A stretch of DNA of 64,000 nucleotides from Deltaproteobacteria bacterium (GTDB lineage Bacteria; Desulfobacterota; Desulfobacteria; Desulfobacterales; Desulfobacteraceae), in NCBI GenBank assembly GCA_013151635.1, contig JAADHV010000109.1, positions 1 through 64,000 of the forward strand. The letters are read 5' to 3'. The translations under genes and the position numbers were made by a program. Shown in pieces: positions 9,171 through 18,465 of this stretch (positions are counted from its first letter, which is position 1; each line of letters starts with the position of its first letter). The notes below the pieces were generated by a model. It saw only the letters and a list, made by a program, of their open reading frames with translations, was not told where the DNA came from and did not search any database.

Positions 9171-10322
9171 ATGGCATTTTTGTTTTCAACATTTTTGAAT
9201 ACATACCGGCCTCTGATAATACAAAAATGGGTTGAAAAACTTCACACTGAATGCGGAGAGCAGTACGCAGCAAGACCGGTAGAAGAACTTTTTCAGACCA
9301 TTACCCAGGCAGTGGATGCAAATTATCAGGTATTGGTACATGAAAATTTTCACGCCATCAATACTTTTATCGATAAGATTACCGATATGAGACTGAAAGC
9401 AGGATTTTTACTGTCTGATGTTCAAAGGGCCTTTGAACTCTACCGCATGATTTTAAGCGACCTGCTGATTTCAAATGCACCCAAACAAGATTTCCATGAG
9501 ATCTTTGAACGGCTGAACCAGTGTCTTGCCTATACCATGCACCGGTTCAGCGACCATTTTCAGGATATGCACCAGAAAAAAATCATTCAGCAGAACAGAG
9601 AACTGGAACAAATCGTCAAAAAACGGACTGCTGCCCTTCAGGAATCTGAACGGATGGCCTATATCGGGCATATTACAGCATCTCTTTCCCATGAGATTCG
9701 AAATCCTCTGTCTGCCGTCAAAATGAACCTTCAAATTTTAAGCGGCAACCAGAAAATCACCGGGAATGATAAACGCAGGGTGGATATCTCAGTGTCTGAA
9801 GTGATCCGCCTTGAACAGATCTTAAATCAACTCCTGGATTTTGCCAAACCTTTGCAGCTGAATATAAATTCCTGCAACATCTGGCATATATTAAATTCTT
9901 ATATCGAGCTGCTTGAAATAAAATTCAAAGAAAAAAATCTTGTTGTGGAGACAAACATTGAAGATGAACTTCCACCTCTTACAGCAGATGGGGATAAGCT
10001 GGGTCAGGCATTTATCAATATTCTTCTCAATGCGATTGAATCCTCTGATCCGTTTGGAAAAATCAGTGTAACCTTTAAAAAAATCATAAAACAGAAACAG
10101 GAATATGCAGCCGTTCTGATTGATGATGAGGGCTCGGGTTTTGATGAAAAGGATAAAAAGGAAATTTTCAAACCTTTTTTCACAACAAAAACAAAAGGAG
10201 TTGGCCTGGGACTTGCAAATGTGAAAAGAATAATTAAAGCCCATAACGGATTTGTCAAGGCAAAGAAAAAAAAACATAAGGGCGCTTCATTTTTAATCAT
10301 GATTCCCATAGGAAATAATTGA
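9171..10322 (+). CDS. Histidine kinase with RsbRD-type N-terminal domain
   Basis: About 383 residues, apparently cytoplasmic. The N-terminal 110 residues (RPLIIQKWVEKLH...ILSDLL) resemble the RsbRD N-terminal helical domain. A short coiled coil then leads to the phospho-acceptor box SLSHEIRNPLSAVK and a C-terminal ATPase domain with NILLNAIESS, DEGSGF and GVGLGLANVKRI. An upstream ATG at 9081 would add 30 residues; 9171 fits the domain start better, but neither has a strong ribosome-binding site. Its TGA overlaps the ATG of the NtrC-type regulator (TGATG), so the two are translationally coupled and form a two-component pair. The signal is unknown. Confidence 0.85.
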   Translation: MAFLFSTFLNTYRPLIIQKWVEKLHTECGEQYAARPVEELFQTITQAVDANYQVLVHENFHAINTFIDKITDMRLKAGFLLSDVQRAFELYRMILSDLLISNAPKQDFHEIFERLNQCLAYTMHRFSDHFQDMHQKKIIQQNRELEQIVKKRTAALQESERMAYIGHITASLSHEIRNPLSAVKMNLQILSGNQKITGNDKRRVDISVSEVIRLEQILNQLLDFAKPLQLNINSCNIWHILNSYIELLEIKFKEKNLVVETNIEDELPPLTADGDKLGQAFINILLNAIESSDPFGKISVTFKKIIKQKQEYAAVLIDDEGSGFDEKDKKEIFKPFFTTKTKGVGLGLANVKRIIKAHNGFVKAKKKKHKGASFLIMIPIGNN

Positions 10323-11668
10323 TGGCAAGAATACTGGTCATAGATGATGAACCTTCCATCCTTGAATCCTTGAACATGTTTCTCACGGAAAAAGGGCACA
10401 CGGTTTTTACGGCACAAACCGGGGCAACAGGCCTGGATCTTTTTACAAAAAAAATATTCCAGGTGGTAATCATGGATATCAGGCTTCCGGATTTCAACGG
10501 GCTGGATATTCTCCAAACCATGATCAAGCAGAAAAAAACATCAAAAATCATCATGATTACGGCTTTCCAGGATATGGAAACCACGATTGCTGCCATTAAA
10601 AGGGGCGCATTTGACTATATTCACAAACCCCTTGATGTGAATAAAATTGAAAAAGCGGTAAACCGGGCCATCAATATCCTTGAAATTGACAGGGAAACCC
10701 CATCCCTTGAACCAGCAAAAGAGACCTCTGCCAACCCTTGGGTGATCATTGGCAAGAGTGAAAAGATGCGCAAAATATTCAAGATGATGGGCCTTGTCTG
10801 CACCAGCCATGTCAACGTGCTTCTCCAGGGCGAAACCGGTACGGGAAAAGAATTGATTGCAAGGGTGATTCACTTGAACAGCTCGTTTAAAGAGGACCCT
10901 TTTGTTGTGTTTGACTGCTCAGCTGTTGTGGGCAGCCTGCTTGAAAGCGAACTTTTCGGCCATGAAAAAGGGGCATTTACAGGGGCGGATGCCACGACCA
11001 GGGGAAAGATAGAACAGGCAGGGAACGGCACCCTGTTCCTGGATGAGATTGCCCAGCTCCCACTGAGTATCCAGGGGAACCTCCTGGGTTTCCTTCAACG
11101 AAGGGAATATACAAGGGTTGGCGGCAGCAGGACCTTAAAATCCCGATGCCGGATCATTGCTGCCTGTAATTGCGACCTGGCCGGCAAGGTGGATAAGGGG
11201 CTTTTCAAAGAAGACCTTTTTTACCGGCTCAAGGTCTTCATGATTGAGGTGCCGCCACTCAAGGAAAGGCTTATGGACACACCTTTACTGGTGGAACATT
11301 TCTTACGCAAAATCAACCGGGAACTTGGGACCATGGTGACCAAGCTCCAGGACGGTGTCATGGAAATACTGGTCAACCACACCTGGAAAGGCAATGTCAG
11401 GGAACTTGAAAATACCATTGCCCAGGCTCTTGTGGGGTGCAGGGGTAATGTCCTGCTCAAGGATGATATTGATAAGCTGTTGAATATGAAAAACAGATTG
11501 CCCCAGATGGGACTTGAATCGTATTCTCTGGCCCATGTTGAAAAAATACATATCACAAGAACCCTTTCCCAGCTGCAATGGAATAAAACCAAGGCAGCCG
11601 GCCGGCTCGGCATAACTTTGCCGACCCTACGTTCCAAGATACGAAAATATAAAATCAAACCTGCCTGA
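10322..11668 (+). CDS. NtrC-family sigma-54-dependent response regulator
   Basis: A 448-residue regulator with a receiver domain (acidic pocket DDE, phospho-acceptor Asp52 in IMDIRLPD), an AAA+ central domain (Walker A GETGTGKE, intact GAFTGA loop, Walker [12 protein letters not shown]) and a Fis-type DNA-binding end ([21 protein letters not shown]). The intact GAFTGA means it should contact sigma-54. It is coupled to the kinase just upstream. A near-consensus sigma-54 promoter lies about 150 bases after its stop codon, ahead of the Liv transporter operon, which is its most likely target. Confidence 0.93.
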   Translation: MARILVIDDEPSILESLNMFLTEKGHTVFTAQTGATGLDLFTKKIFQVVIMDIRLPDFNGLDILQTMIKQKKTSKIIMITAFQDMETTIAAIKRGAFDYIHKPLDVNKIEKAVNRAINILEIDRETPSLEPAKETSANPWVIIGKSEKMRKIFKMMGLVCTSHVNVLLQGETGTGKELIARVIHLNSSFKEDPFVVFDCSAVVGSLLESELFGHEKGAFTGADATTRGKIEQAGNGTLFLDEIAQLPLSIQGNLLGFLQRREYTRVGGSRTLKSRCRIIAACNCDLAGKVDKGLFKEDLFYRLKVFMIEVPPLKERLMDTPLLVEHFLRKINRELGTMVTKLQDGVMEILVNHTWKGNVRELENTIAQALVGCRGNVLLKDDIDKLLNMKNRLPQMGLESYSLAHVEKIHITRTLSQLQWNKTKAAGRLGITLPTLRSKIRKYKIKPA

Positions 11669-11773
11669 CCCGTCATATTTTTTTCTCTCACTGGAAAATA
11701 ATTTTCTAGTCTATCGCAAAAAAAATCGGTTTTAGTTAATAAAATATTTTTAAATCACTGGCAAATCCTCTAT

Positions 11774-11794
11774 AGAATGAAGGGGATTCATTCT
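11774..11794. promoter_or_regulatory. Inverted repeat upstream of the sigma-54 promoter
   Basis: AGAATGAA-gggga-TTCATTCT is a perfect 8-base inverted repeat with a 5-base loop, 23 bases upstream of the -24 box. It is followed by a run of T, so it could be the terminator of the regulator gene or an enhancer-type site for that regulator. A second, imperfect palindrome lies at 11690-11710. The sequence alone does not decide between these roles. Confidence 0.5.
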
Positions 11795-11816
11795 GTTTTT
11801 TATATTCATTTTATTC

Positions 11817-11832
11817 AGGCACGGGGTTTGCA
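11817..11832 (+). promoter_or_regulatory. Sigma-54 promoter for the Liv transporter/CoA-ligase operon
   Basis: AGGCACGGGGTTTGCA matches the -24/-12 consensus TGGCACG-N4-TTGCA at every position except the first. The GG (11818-11819) and GC (11830-11831) are exactly 12 bases apart. It lies 32 bases before the ATG of the small Fis-like gene and directly downstream of a gene for an NtrC-type activator. Confidence 0.8.
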
Positions 11833-11864
11833 CATAAAAAATTCAAACCACCTTGGAGCCGAAT

Positions 11865-12035
11865 ATGAAAATAAAATCTTTAAAAGAGAGTGAAAAAGAC
11901 CACCTGTTAACCGTTCTTGAAAAAACCCACTGGGATCTTGAAAAAACTTCCCGTCTTTTAAAAATATCTCTGCAACAGGTTAAATCCAAAATCAAAGGAT
12001 ACGGAATCCGCCGGCCTGATCCACATGGATCTTGA
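11865..12035 (+). CDS. Small Fis-type helix-turn-helix protein
   Basis: A 56-residue protein consisting of little more than a Fis-like DNA-binding domain: ESEKDHLLTVLEKTHWDLEKTSRLLKIS followed by a recognition-helix-like QQVKSKIKGYGI. It resembles the C-terminal domain of NtrC-type regulators without the receiver or AAA+ parts. GGAG precedes ATG 11865 by 7 bases. It is the first gene after the sigma-54 promoter, 44 bases ahead of the substrate-binding protein. It may modulate the same promoter or compete with the full regulator, but that is inference. Confidence 0.7.
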   Translation: MKIKSLKESEKDHLLTVLEKTHWDLEKTSRLLKISLQQVKSKIKGYGIRRPDPHGS

Positions 12036-12079
12036 ATATTATCAATAACGATAATGTATTTACTTTAAGGAGATTACCT

Positions 12080-13348
12080 ATGAAGCACATCAGATTAAGA
12101 GTTTGTCTTACCCTTTTTGTATCCATGGTTTTATGCTTATGGGGGACCCATGCATTTGCTGAGAAACCCATTATCTTAGGGGCGCCTTTATCTGTCGCCT
12201 ATCTTTACGGATGGGATGCAGAAAGGGGCATTAAACTTGCCGTGGATGAAATCAATGCCGCAGGCGGTGTCAATGTAAAGGGTAAAAAAAGGCCCTTTAA
12301 GGTTGAAGTCATTGACACCCGTGACCTTGAGCCGGGTGTCCCGGTGAGTGAAGCCTTAATGGCAGTTGAAAGACTGATATTGAATAAAAAAGCTGATTTT
12401 ATCCTGGGCGGGCCTAACAGATCTGAAGCTGCTCTTGCCGCCATGTCTTTATTGTCAAAATATAAAAAAATCTCCATTGTGAGCAGCGGTGTTTTAACCC
12501 CCAAGTATCATAAAATGGTTGCCAAGAATTATGACAAGTTTAAATATTGTTTCAGGATTCACGGGGAAGCGGTTAACCTGATAGGTGAAATGATTGAAAA
12601 CTTTGCAGACCTGAAAAAAAAATATGGTCTGACCAAGGTATTTATCATTGCCCAGGATGTATCCCATGCAAGGGGAGCAGCAAAGGTCATGGGAAAAGTC
12701 GCCGGGAAAAATGGATTTGAGGTAACCGGAACTGAAATCTTCCCCACAGGTACCACAGACTTTTCCCTGGCATTGCTAAAAGCCAAAGCAACAGGGTCTC
12801 AAATCATTAATATCTGGATGGACATGCCGGAAAGCGCCATTCTTTTAAAACAATGGTATGACCTTAAAATACCGGCACTGCCTTTTGGTTCCACACTGGC
12901 GGCTGCTGAACAACCTGGTTTCTGGAAAGCCACAGGCGGGAAAGGCCAGTATACATTGTGCAACGTGGTGAATGCCGGTAATGCACCCTCTGATGCAACC
13001 GAATGGACCATGAAATTTTACAATGCCTATGCTAAAAAATGGGGGGTTGAACCGGAAGGTCTTGGATCATCCAGTTCCTACATGGCTGTCTATGTATTAA
13101 AAGATGCCATTGAAAAAGCAGGGACACTCGAATCAGATCAGGTGATTACTGCCCTTGAAAAAACCGATATAATGGGGGTTTACGGAAGACTCAGATTTGA
13201 TCCCAAAAGCCACCAGGTCATCGCTGCCAAAGACCCAAAGGACGGGGCTGTGGGCTCTATCCTCCAGTGGCAGAATGGCAAGCGGGTTGTGGTATATCCA
13301 AAGAGTATTGCCAAAGGCAGTATTCAACTGCCGCCCTGGATGAAGTAA
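12080..13348 (+). CDS. Branched-chain-type ABC transporter substrate-binding protein
   Basis: A 422-residue periplasmic binding protein of the Leu/Ile/Val (family 5/6) type, starting with a signal peptide ending around HAFAEKP. The start at 12080 is supported by AAGGAG 8 bases upstream; a longer frame from 12032 has no such site. The mature domain has the family sequence GIKLAVDEINAAGGVNVKGKK near residue 50. It is followed by genes for two permeases and two ATPases. Family members carry amino acids, amides, urea, and aromatic or dicarboxylic acids; an acyl-CoA ligase at the operon end points to an organic acid here. Confidence 0.88.
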   Translation: MKHIRLRVCLTLFVSMVLCLWGTHAFAEKPIILGAPLSVAYLYGWDAERGIKLAVDEINAAGGVNVKGKKRPFKVEVIDTRDLEPGVPVSEALMAVERLILNKKADFILGGPNRSEAALAAMSLLSKYKKISIVSSGVLTPKYHKMVAKNYDKFKYCFRIHGEAVNLIGEMIENFADLKKKYGLTKVFIIAQDVSHARGAAKVMGKVAGKNGFEVTGTEIFPTGTTDFSLALLKAKATGSQIINIWMDMPESAILLKQWYDLKIPALPFGSTLAAAEQPGFWKATGGKGQYTLCNVVNAGNAPSDATEWTMKFYNAYAKKWGVEPEGLGSSSSYMAVYVLKDAIEKAGTLESDQVITALEKTDIMGVYGRLRFDPKSHQVIAAKDPKDGAVGSILQWQNGKRVVVYPKSIAKGSIQLPPWMK

Positions 13349-13352
13349 AATT

Positions 13353-14219
13353 ATGGAAATTCTAGTTTACGGGACCATCAACTCCGTGTCCCTTGCGTTA
13401 ATGGGTCTCGGCTTTGCCATGGTATATGGCATCAGCCGTATTCCCAACTTTGCCCATGGGGCACTTTATATTATCTGCGGGTTTGTCACCTGGACTTTTT
13501 TTCATAAAATCGGACTGCCCTATTCTATTTCCATCATCCTTTCCCTTGGTGTGAACGCAATTTTAGGAATGCTCATGTACCGGTTTATCCTGATAAGGGT
13601 GAGGGGGATGAATATTTCCGAGATTATCGCTTCCTATGCCATCGGGCTTATCATTCTTGAAGGATTAAGATTCGGCGGTTTCCGGGGCATGACCTATACC
13701 CTGCCCGTGTTCATGGAAGGAAGCATGATGATCGGTGGCGTTCCCGTGGATTACCACAGGCTTATCATGACGATCATTGGTGTTTTGCTTATAACAGGAT
13801 TATGGGTGTTTACCCATTATACCAAAATAGGACTTGCACTCCAGGGTATGGCCCAGGATGAACAGGCTGCCCTGATGCTGGGTATTGATTCAGATCTCAT
13901 GGCCATGCTGGCCATGGGATTCGGGGCCGTACTTGCAGGCGCCGCCGCCACCTTGATTCTGCCCCTTGGCAATATTGTGGTGGAATCCGGGTACCATGTT
14001 CTGATCATGTCCATTGCTGTCTGCATTGTCGGGGGCTTAGGTTCATGGATGGGCGCTTTTTTTGCCGCATTTATCATCGGGTATGCCCAAATCCTGACAT
14101 CTGTCTTTATCGGGTCGCATTTTCAAATGGTGGTCGCTATTCTGGCCATTATATTGACTTTGATCTTAAAACCATCCGGCCTGTTCGGCCAGCAGAAAGA
14201 ACTGGAAGAGAGGGTATGA
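13353..14219 (+). CDS. livH: Branched-chain-type ABC permease LivH
   Basis: A 288-residue polytopic membrane protein with the LivH opening (NSVSLALMGLGFAMVYGISRIPNFAHGALY) and multiple hydrophobic helices. Near residue 160 is the sequence GMAQDEQAALMLGID, matching the cytoplasmic loop that meets the ATPase. It starts 4 bases after the binding-protein gene. It pairs with the LivM-type permease encoded next. Confidence 0.9.
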   Translation: MEILVYGTINSVSLALMGLGFAMVYGISRIPNFAHGALYIICGFVTWTFFHKIGLPYSISIILSLGVNAILGMLMYRFILIRVRGMNISEIIASYAIGLIILEGLRFGGFRGMTYTLPVFMEGSMMIGGVPVDYHRLIMTIIGVLLITGLWVFTHYTKIGLALQGMAQDEQAALMLGIDSDLMAMLAMGFGAVLAGAAATLILPLGNIVVESGYHVLIMSIAVCIVGGLGSWMGAFFAAFIIGYAQILTSVFIGSHFQMVVAILAIILTLILKPSGLFGQQKELEERV

Positions 14220-14223
14220 AAAA

Positions 14224-15237
14224 GTGAGCACTCAAAAATTAAGAAAAGAACGAATTGATCGCGGGATCAAGGTCAGATCCGATGGGCTGTATGCATTAAT
14301 GTCCTGGCGGGAACTCTCCTATCTGACTCTGCCCAGGTTTATTTTGATTGCAGGCTTGCTGGCCCTCCCGTTTTTAATCCCCGGCATGTATTGGCAGCGG
14401 GTCATTTCCATTGTATGTATTTATGCCATACTGGCCTTAAGTTTTGATTTTCTGGCCCATTACGTGGGACTGGTCTCTTTAGGAGGGGCGTTTTTCATTG
14501 GAACAGGAGGGTATATTGCCGGAATTTTAAATTCATATTTCTCAATCCCCCCTGTTTTCACCATTCCTCTGGCTGCCATCCTCGGCGGTGCCGTGTGCAC
14601 GCTGTTTATCTTACCCTGCCTGCCGTTAAAAGGGGTGTACTTTGCCATTATAACATTGATGTATCCCCTGTTTATGGCAAGGGTCATTGAAGCTTTTGAC
14701 ATTTTCGGAGGTACGGACGGAATCGTGGGGATTGACAGTTTTTCTTCCGCGTTTGTGGAGCAGTATTTTGTGATTGGCATGCTGCTGATTTTTCTATTCG
14801 GCATAAGACGTCTTGTCACAACAGACAGGGGGCTGATATTTACGGCCATCATGGACAATGACCAGGCAGTAAAAGCATCGGGTATCAACATCACTCAATA
14901 CAAGGCCCTTGCCGTGTTCATCGCCTCTGCCATGGGATGTCTGGGGGGGGCGTGCCTTACCCATATCTATATGTGGTCAGGCATTTCCCAGTTTGCCCTT
15001 GATTTTTCCATCCTGCCTATAGCCGCCACGGTTATCGGCGGGGCCGGGACACTTGTGGGACCCATTATAGGGTGCCTGATCCTGGTGCCTGTCTCAGAAT
15101 TCCTAAGGGATTTCGGAACATTGAGGATCGTATTCTATGCATCGATCCTTGTGGGATTTATCCTTTTCAGAAGTGACGGCATCATGGTGTTCGGGCAAAG
15201 GAAATATGAACAATTTGAAAGGTGGACCAAAATATGA
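14224..15237 (+). CDS. livM: Branched-chain-type ABC permease LivM
   Basis: A 337-residue polytopic membrane protein with a GTG start 4 bases after livH. A charged N-terminal stretch of about 35 residues precedes the first helix. Family features include ALSFDFLAHYVGLVSLGGAFFIGTGGY and GGAGTLVGPIIGCLILV. The loop DNDQAVKASGINITQYK near residue 215 is the ATPase contact. The gene's stop overlaps the start of livG (ATGA). Confidence 0.9.
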   Translation: MSTQKLRKERIDRGIKVRSDGLYALMSWRELSYLTLPRFILIAGLLALPFLIPGMYWQRVISIVCIYAILALSFDFLAHYVGLVSLGGAFFIGTGGYIAGILNSYFSIPPVFTIPLAAILGGAVCTLFILPCLPLKGVYFAIITLMYPLFMARVIEAFDIFGGTDGIVGIDSFSSAFVEQYFVIGMLLIFLFGIRRLVTTDRGLIFTAIMDNDQAVKASGINITQYKALAVFIASAMGCLGGACLTHIYMWSGISQFALDFSILPIAATVIGGAGTLVGPIIGCLILVPVSEFLRDFGTLRIVFYASILVGFILFRSDGIMVFGQRKYEQFERWTKI

Positions 15238-16019
15238 CAGACCCTATTCTAAGAATGGATAACGTCTCCAAAATGTTTGGTGGTGTCCGGGCACTTAAAG
15301 GTGTCAGCCTTGATGTCTTCCCAGGAGACGTCTTAGGCATTATCGGGCCAAACGGATCAGGCAAAACCACCATTGTCAATTCCATTACAGGCTTTATCAA
15401 ACCCACATCAGGTAAAATTTATTTTAAAAATAAAAATATCACAGGCAAAAAACCACACAAGATTGCCGACATGGGAGTAACAAGGACGTTCCAGATCATG
15501 CGGCCCTATTACAGCCTGCCGGCCTATAAGAACCTTGTCATCCCTTTATTTTCCCCCAGGGCCAGGCGGACCGGGGGCTGGCGGGGCGGAGGAAGCCTTG
15601 GCAACCGGCAAACCGTTGCCATTGATATCCTGGAGGAAATCGGATTTGAAAGGGACTCATATATTCCTTTTAAAACCGCTTCTACTCTGCCTACAGGCTA
15701 CTTAAAGCGACTGGAACTTGCCAGATGTCTTTCCCTGAAACCTGAAATTATAATTTGCGATGAAGTATTTTCAGGACTTTCCATGAGTGAAATTGCTTCC
15801 ATGGTGCCCTTGATTGAACGGCTCCAGGATGACGGTATTACCATTGTCATGATTGAACACCGTTTAAGGGAACTTTTTCAGGTGGCCAACCGGGTCATGG
15901 TCTTAAATTTCGGAGAGAAACTCATCGAAGGAACCCCTTCCGAAGTGATGGCAGATGAACAGGTCAAAGAAGCCTATTTTGGATCTGAAAAAGTTGAGGA
16001 GGTTATGACGTATGCTTGA
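15234..16019 (+). CDS. livG: Branched-chain-type ABC ATPase LivG
   Basis: A 261-residue ATPase with Walker A GPNGSGKTT. Walker B is altered to IIICDEVFSGLS, where most family members have LLLDEP. The signature region is also unusual: STLPTGYLKRLELARCL replaces the usual LSYGQQRRLEIARAL. The helical insert includes MGVTRTFQIMRPYYSLPAYKNL. ATG 15234 overlaps the livM stop, with GAAAGGTGG just upstream; a GTG at 15222 is less likely. The atypical signature and Walker B suggest that LivF may provide most of the ATPase function, which is inference. Confidence 0.88.
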   Translation: MTDPILRMDNVSKMFGGVRALKGVSLDVFPGDVLGIIGPNGSGKTTIVNSITGFIKPTSGKIYFKNKNITGKKPHKIADMGVTRTFQIMRPYYSLPAYKNLVIPLFSPRARRTGGWRGGGSLGNRQTVAIDILEEIGFERDSYIPFKTASTLPTGYLKRLELARCLSLKPEIIICDEVFSGLSMSEIASMVPLIERLQDDGITIVMIEHRLRELFQVANRVMVLNFGEKLIEGTPSEVMADEQVKEAYFGSEKVEEVMTYA

Positions 16020-16761
16020 AGCCCATGACCTAATGGTATTTTATGAAAACATGCTGGCGCTGAACAATATCAGCATCAAATGTAAAGAAAACCAGATTGT
16101 CGGTGTATTCGGAGCAAACAGTGCTGGCAAATCCACGCTCATGTATGCCTTGTCAGGGATCATGCTGGATATCCAAAAGAAAGAAAAAATGGCTGGCGGA
16201 GAAAGGATCACCATGACAGGGGATATAAAATTCCAAAATCAGGATATCATGAATCTAAAGCCAAGCCTCCGGGCAAAGGCCGGAATTATCCTCTGCCCTG
16301 AAAGACGCCGGTTGTTCAAGGAAAGCAGCGTACTTGAAAACCTTCGTATTGGCGGGTATCTTGCCACCAAGGCCCAGGCAAAAGACACTCTGGATTATAT
16401 TATGCATGTATACCCTGCCCTGCAAAAGCTAAAGAACCGACTGGGCGGATTTTTAAGCGGTGGAGAGCAGCAGATGGTGGCCATTGGCAGAGCTTTGATG
16501 GCCCAGCCCAAAGTCCTTTTGCTGGATGAACCGCTCTTAGGGTTAAGTCCCTTGATGCAGGCCACCCTGATCAAGTCGACCAAAGCCATCCAAAAGGAAA
16601 AAAAAATTTCCATTATCATAGCAGAGCAGTATGCCCGGCCTGTATTCCCCATTGTGGATTATGCCTATATCCTTGAAAACGGAGCAGCGGTCATGGAAGG
16701 AACCCGGGGGGAACTCATGGATAATCCGGACGTAAAGTCTGCTTATTTTGGTATTTCATAA
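16012..16761 (+). CDS. livF: Branched-chain-type ABC ATPase LivF
   Basis: A 249-residue ATPase with Walker A GANSAGKST, signature FLSGGEQQMVAIGRALM, Walker B LLLDEPLLGLS and family sequence ILCPERRRLFKESSVLENL. It overlaps the livG end by 8 bases. It completes the five-component importer. Confidence 0.9.
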   Translation: MLEAHDLMVFYENMLALNNISIKCKENQIVGVFGANSAGKSTLMYALSGIMLDIQKKEKMAGGERITMTGDIKFQNQDIMNLKPSLRAKAGIILCPERRRLFKESSVLENLRIGGYLATKAQAKDTLDYIMHVYPALQKLKNRLGGFLSGGEQQMVAIGRALMAQPKVLLLDEPLLGLSPLMQATLIKSTKAIQKEKKISIIIAEQYARPVFPIVDYAYILENGAAVMEGTRGELMDNPDVKSAYFGIS

Positions 16762-16781
16762 AAAAAGGAGTTATCTTAAAA

Positions 16782-18440
16782 ATGCCCGACCATATCATAC
16801 CTATTGAAGAGGAACTCTCTTTTTCAAGATTTGACCTGATGAGTGAAAAATACCCGAGAAACACAGCCGTGTTATACCTGGGTGAACATTTTACGTATAA
16901 ACGGTTGAAAGAATTGAGTGAACGGTTTGCAGGGGGCCTGCAAAACTTAGGCGTTAAAAAAGGGGATAAAGTGCTTCTTTATATCCCAAACTGTATCCAG
17001 TGGGTGGTTGCCTATATAGGTATTCAGAGGGCCGGGGCGATCCTGGTGCCTGTGTCCCCGATTTATACCTCCTATGAAATTAAATACATGATCAATAATT
17101 CAGGTGCCCAAACCATTATCTGTATGGATACTAATTTCGGATATGTAAAAGAAACCTTTGCGAGCACCCGGCTGAAAAGGGCCATCGTGACTAATCTTGT
17201 GGATCTTCTGCCGGCCTGGAAACGGAGTTTTGGCCTTTTGTTTGACAAGGTTCCCAACGGCCGGGTAAATTATGACAACAAAATTTTATCCTTTAAATCA
17301 ATCCTTAAAACCCCCTGCCTGAAGGAAAAAATAAAGATTGATCCGGTCAATGACCTTTCCTATATCCTTTATACTGGGGGTACAACGGGATTTCCAAAAG
17401 GGGTACCGGGCAACCATATCGGCTCCACCTCCTATATCAACGATGTAACCTGTGATGTGGCAGGAGATCATTTAAAAGAAGGCAGCGACGTTTATATTGC
17501 TGTCAATCCATTGTTTCATATCATGGCCCTGGGGTTTTTCATGGCCGTCGGCCTTAACAAGGGGAACATGGTGGTCCTGATGCCGCAGCCACAGGTAGAT
17601 GCGATTTTGGAATCTATCCAGAGATACAAGGTCAGATGGTTTTTAGGGGTTCCGGCCCTGTACCGGATGATCCTGGAAAATAACCGTGTGGACCAGTATG
17701 ATCTGTCCTCTTTGACCTATTGTTTCTGCGGCGGGGATGTACTGCCGGGCAAAGTCATGAACCGGTTCAAAGAAAAATATGATCTTCCCATATACCAGGT
17801 TTACGGTTCCACGGAAGTCGGCCATGTGACCTACAGCAAGATCGGTTCCGATCCAACTTCCGGTTCTATCGGGTATCCCTTGAAAAGCCGGGAATGTATT
17901 GTCGTGGACCCGGTCACCCTGGAATGTGTTGAAAACGGAAAAAACGGTGAACTTTTTGTCACCTCGCCTTATACCTTAAAAGAGTATTATGAAAAGCCTG
18001 AAGAAACCGGGAAAACCTATATTAAGGTTAATAACAAAGTTTATTGCAGGATGGGCGATTTTGTCAGCTGCAAACCCGATGGTGAACTGGTTTACATGGA
18101 AAGGTCGGCTGATGTGATCAAGCACAAGGGTTACCGGGTATCAGCGTCTGAGATCGAAGCCACGCTGCAGGATCACCCTACGGTTATTAATGCCTGTGTC
18201 ATAGGAATTCCAGATGAAAAGGTAGGGGAACGAATCAAGGCGATTGTGGTACTTAAAGAAGATGCCAGAGGTGTGGGCGGCGTTGAACTGATCAAATGGT
18301 GCAGTGAACACCTTGCGTCCTATAAAGTCCCGGGATATGTTGAATTCCGTGATATGCTTCCCAAATCAAAAGTGGGCAAACTGCTGCGCCGTGAAGTCAG
18401 GGATGATGAGAGAAGAAAAACCCAAAAAAAGACTCAATAA
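16782..18440 (+). CDS. AMP-dependent acyl-CoA ligase
   Basis: A 552-residue adenylate-forming enzyme. The phosphate loop YTGGTTGFPKG is near residue 195, the VYGSTEVGH adenylate motif near 345, and the C-terminal catalytic lysine is in the PKSKVGKLLRREV segment. It follows livF by 20 bases with AAGGAG upstream and is the last gene of the operon. Known family members join fatty, aromatic or other carboxylic acids to CoA. Co-location with a Liv-type importer suggests that the imported acid is activated here; its identity is not visible in the sequence. Confidence 0.88.
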   Translation: MPDHIIPIEEELSFSRFDLMSEKYPRNTAVLYLGEHFTYKRLKELSERFAGGLQNLGVKKGDKVLLYIPNCIQWVVAYIGIQRAGAILVPVSPIYTSYEIKYMINNSGAQTIICMDTNFGYVKETFASTRLKRAIVTNLVDLLPAWKRSFGLLFDKVPNGRVNYDNKILSFKSILKTPCLKEKIKIDPVNDLSYILYTGGTTGFPKGVPGNHIGSTSYINDVTCDVAGDHLKEGSDVYIAVNPLFHIMALGFFMAVGLNKGNMVVLMPQPQVDAILESIQRYKVRWFLGVPALYRMILENNRVDQYDLSSLTYCFCGGDVLPGKVMNRFKEKYDLPIYQVYGSTEVGHVTYSKIGSDPTSGSIGYPLKSRECIVVDPVTLECVENGKNGELFVTSPYTLKEYYEKPEETGKTYIKVNNKVYCRMGDFVSCKPDGELVYMERSADVIKHKGYRVSASEIEATLQDHPTVINACVIGIPDEKVGERIKAIVVLKEDARGVGGVELIKWCSEHLASYKVPGYVEFRDMLPKSKVGKLLRREVRDDERRKTQKKTQ

Positions 18441-18465
18441 ATTGGAATCAACAGCATCTCTTCTG

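Noticed and set aside
11760-11780. Second sigma-54 promoter (TGGCAAATCC...)
   Set aside because: The GC of the -12 element is missing at the required distance.
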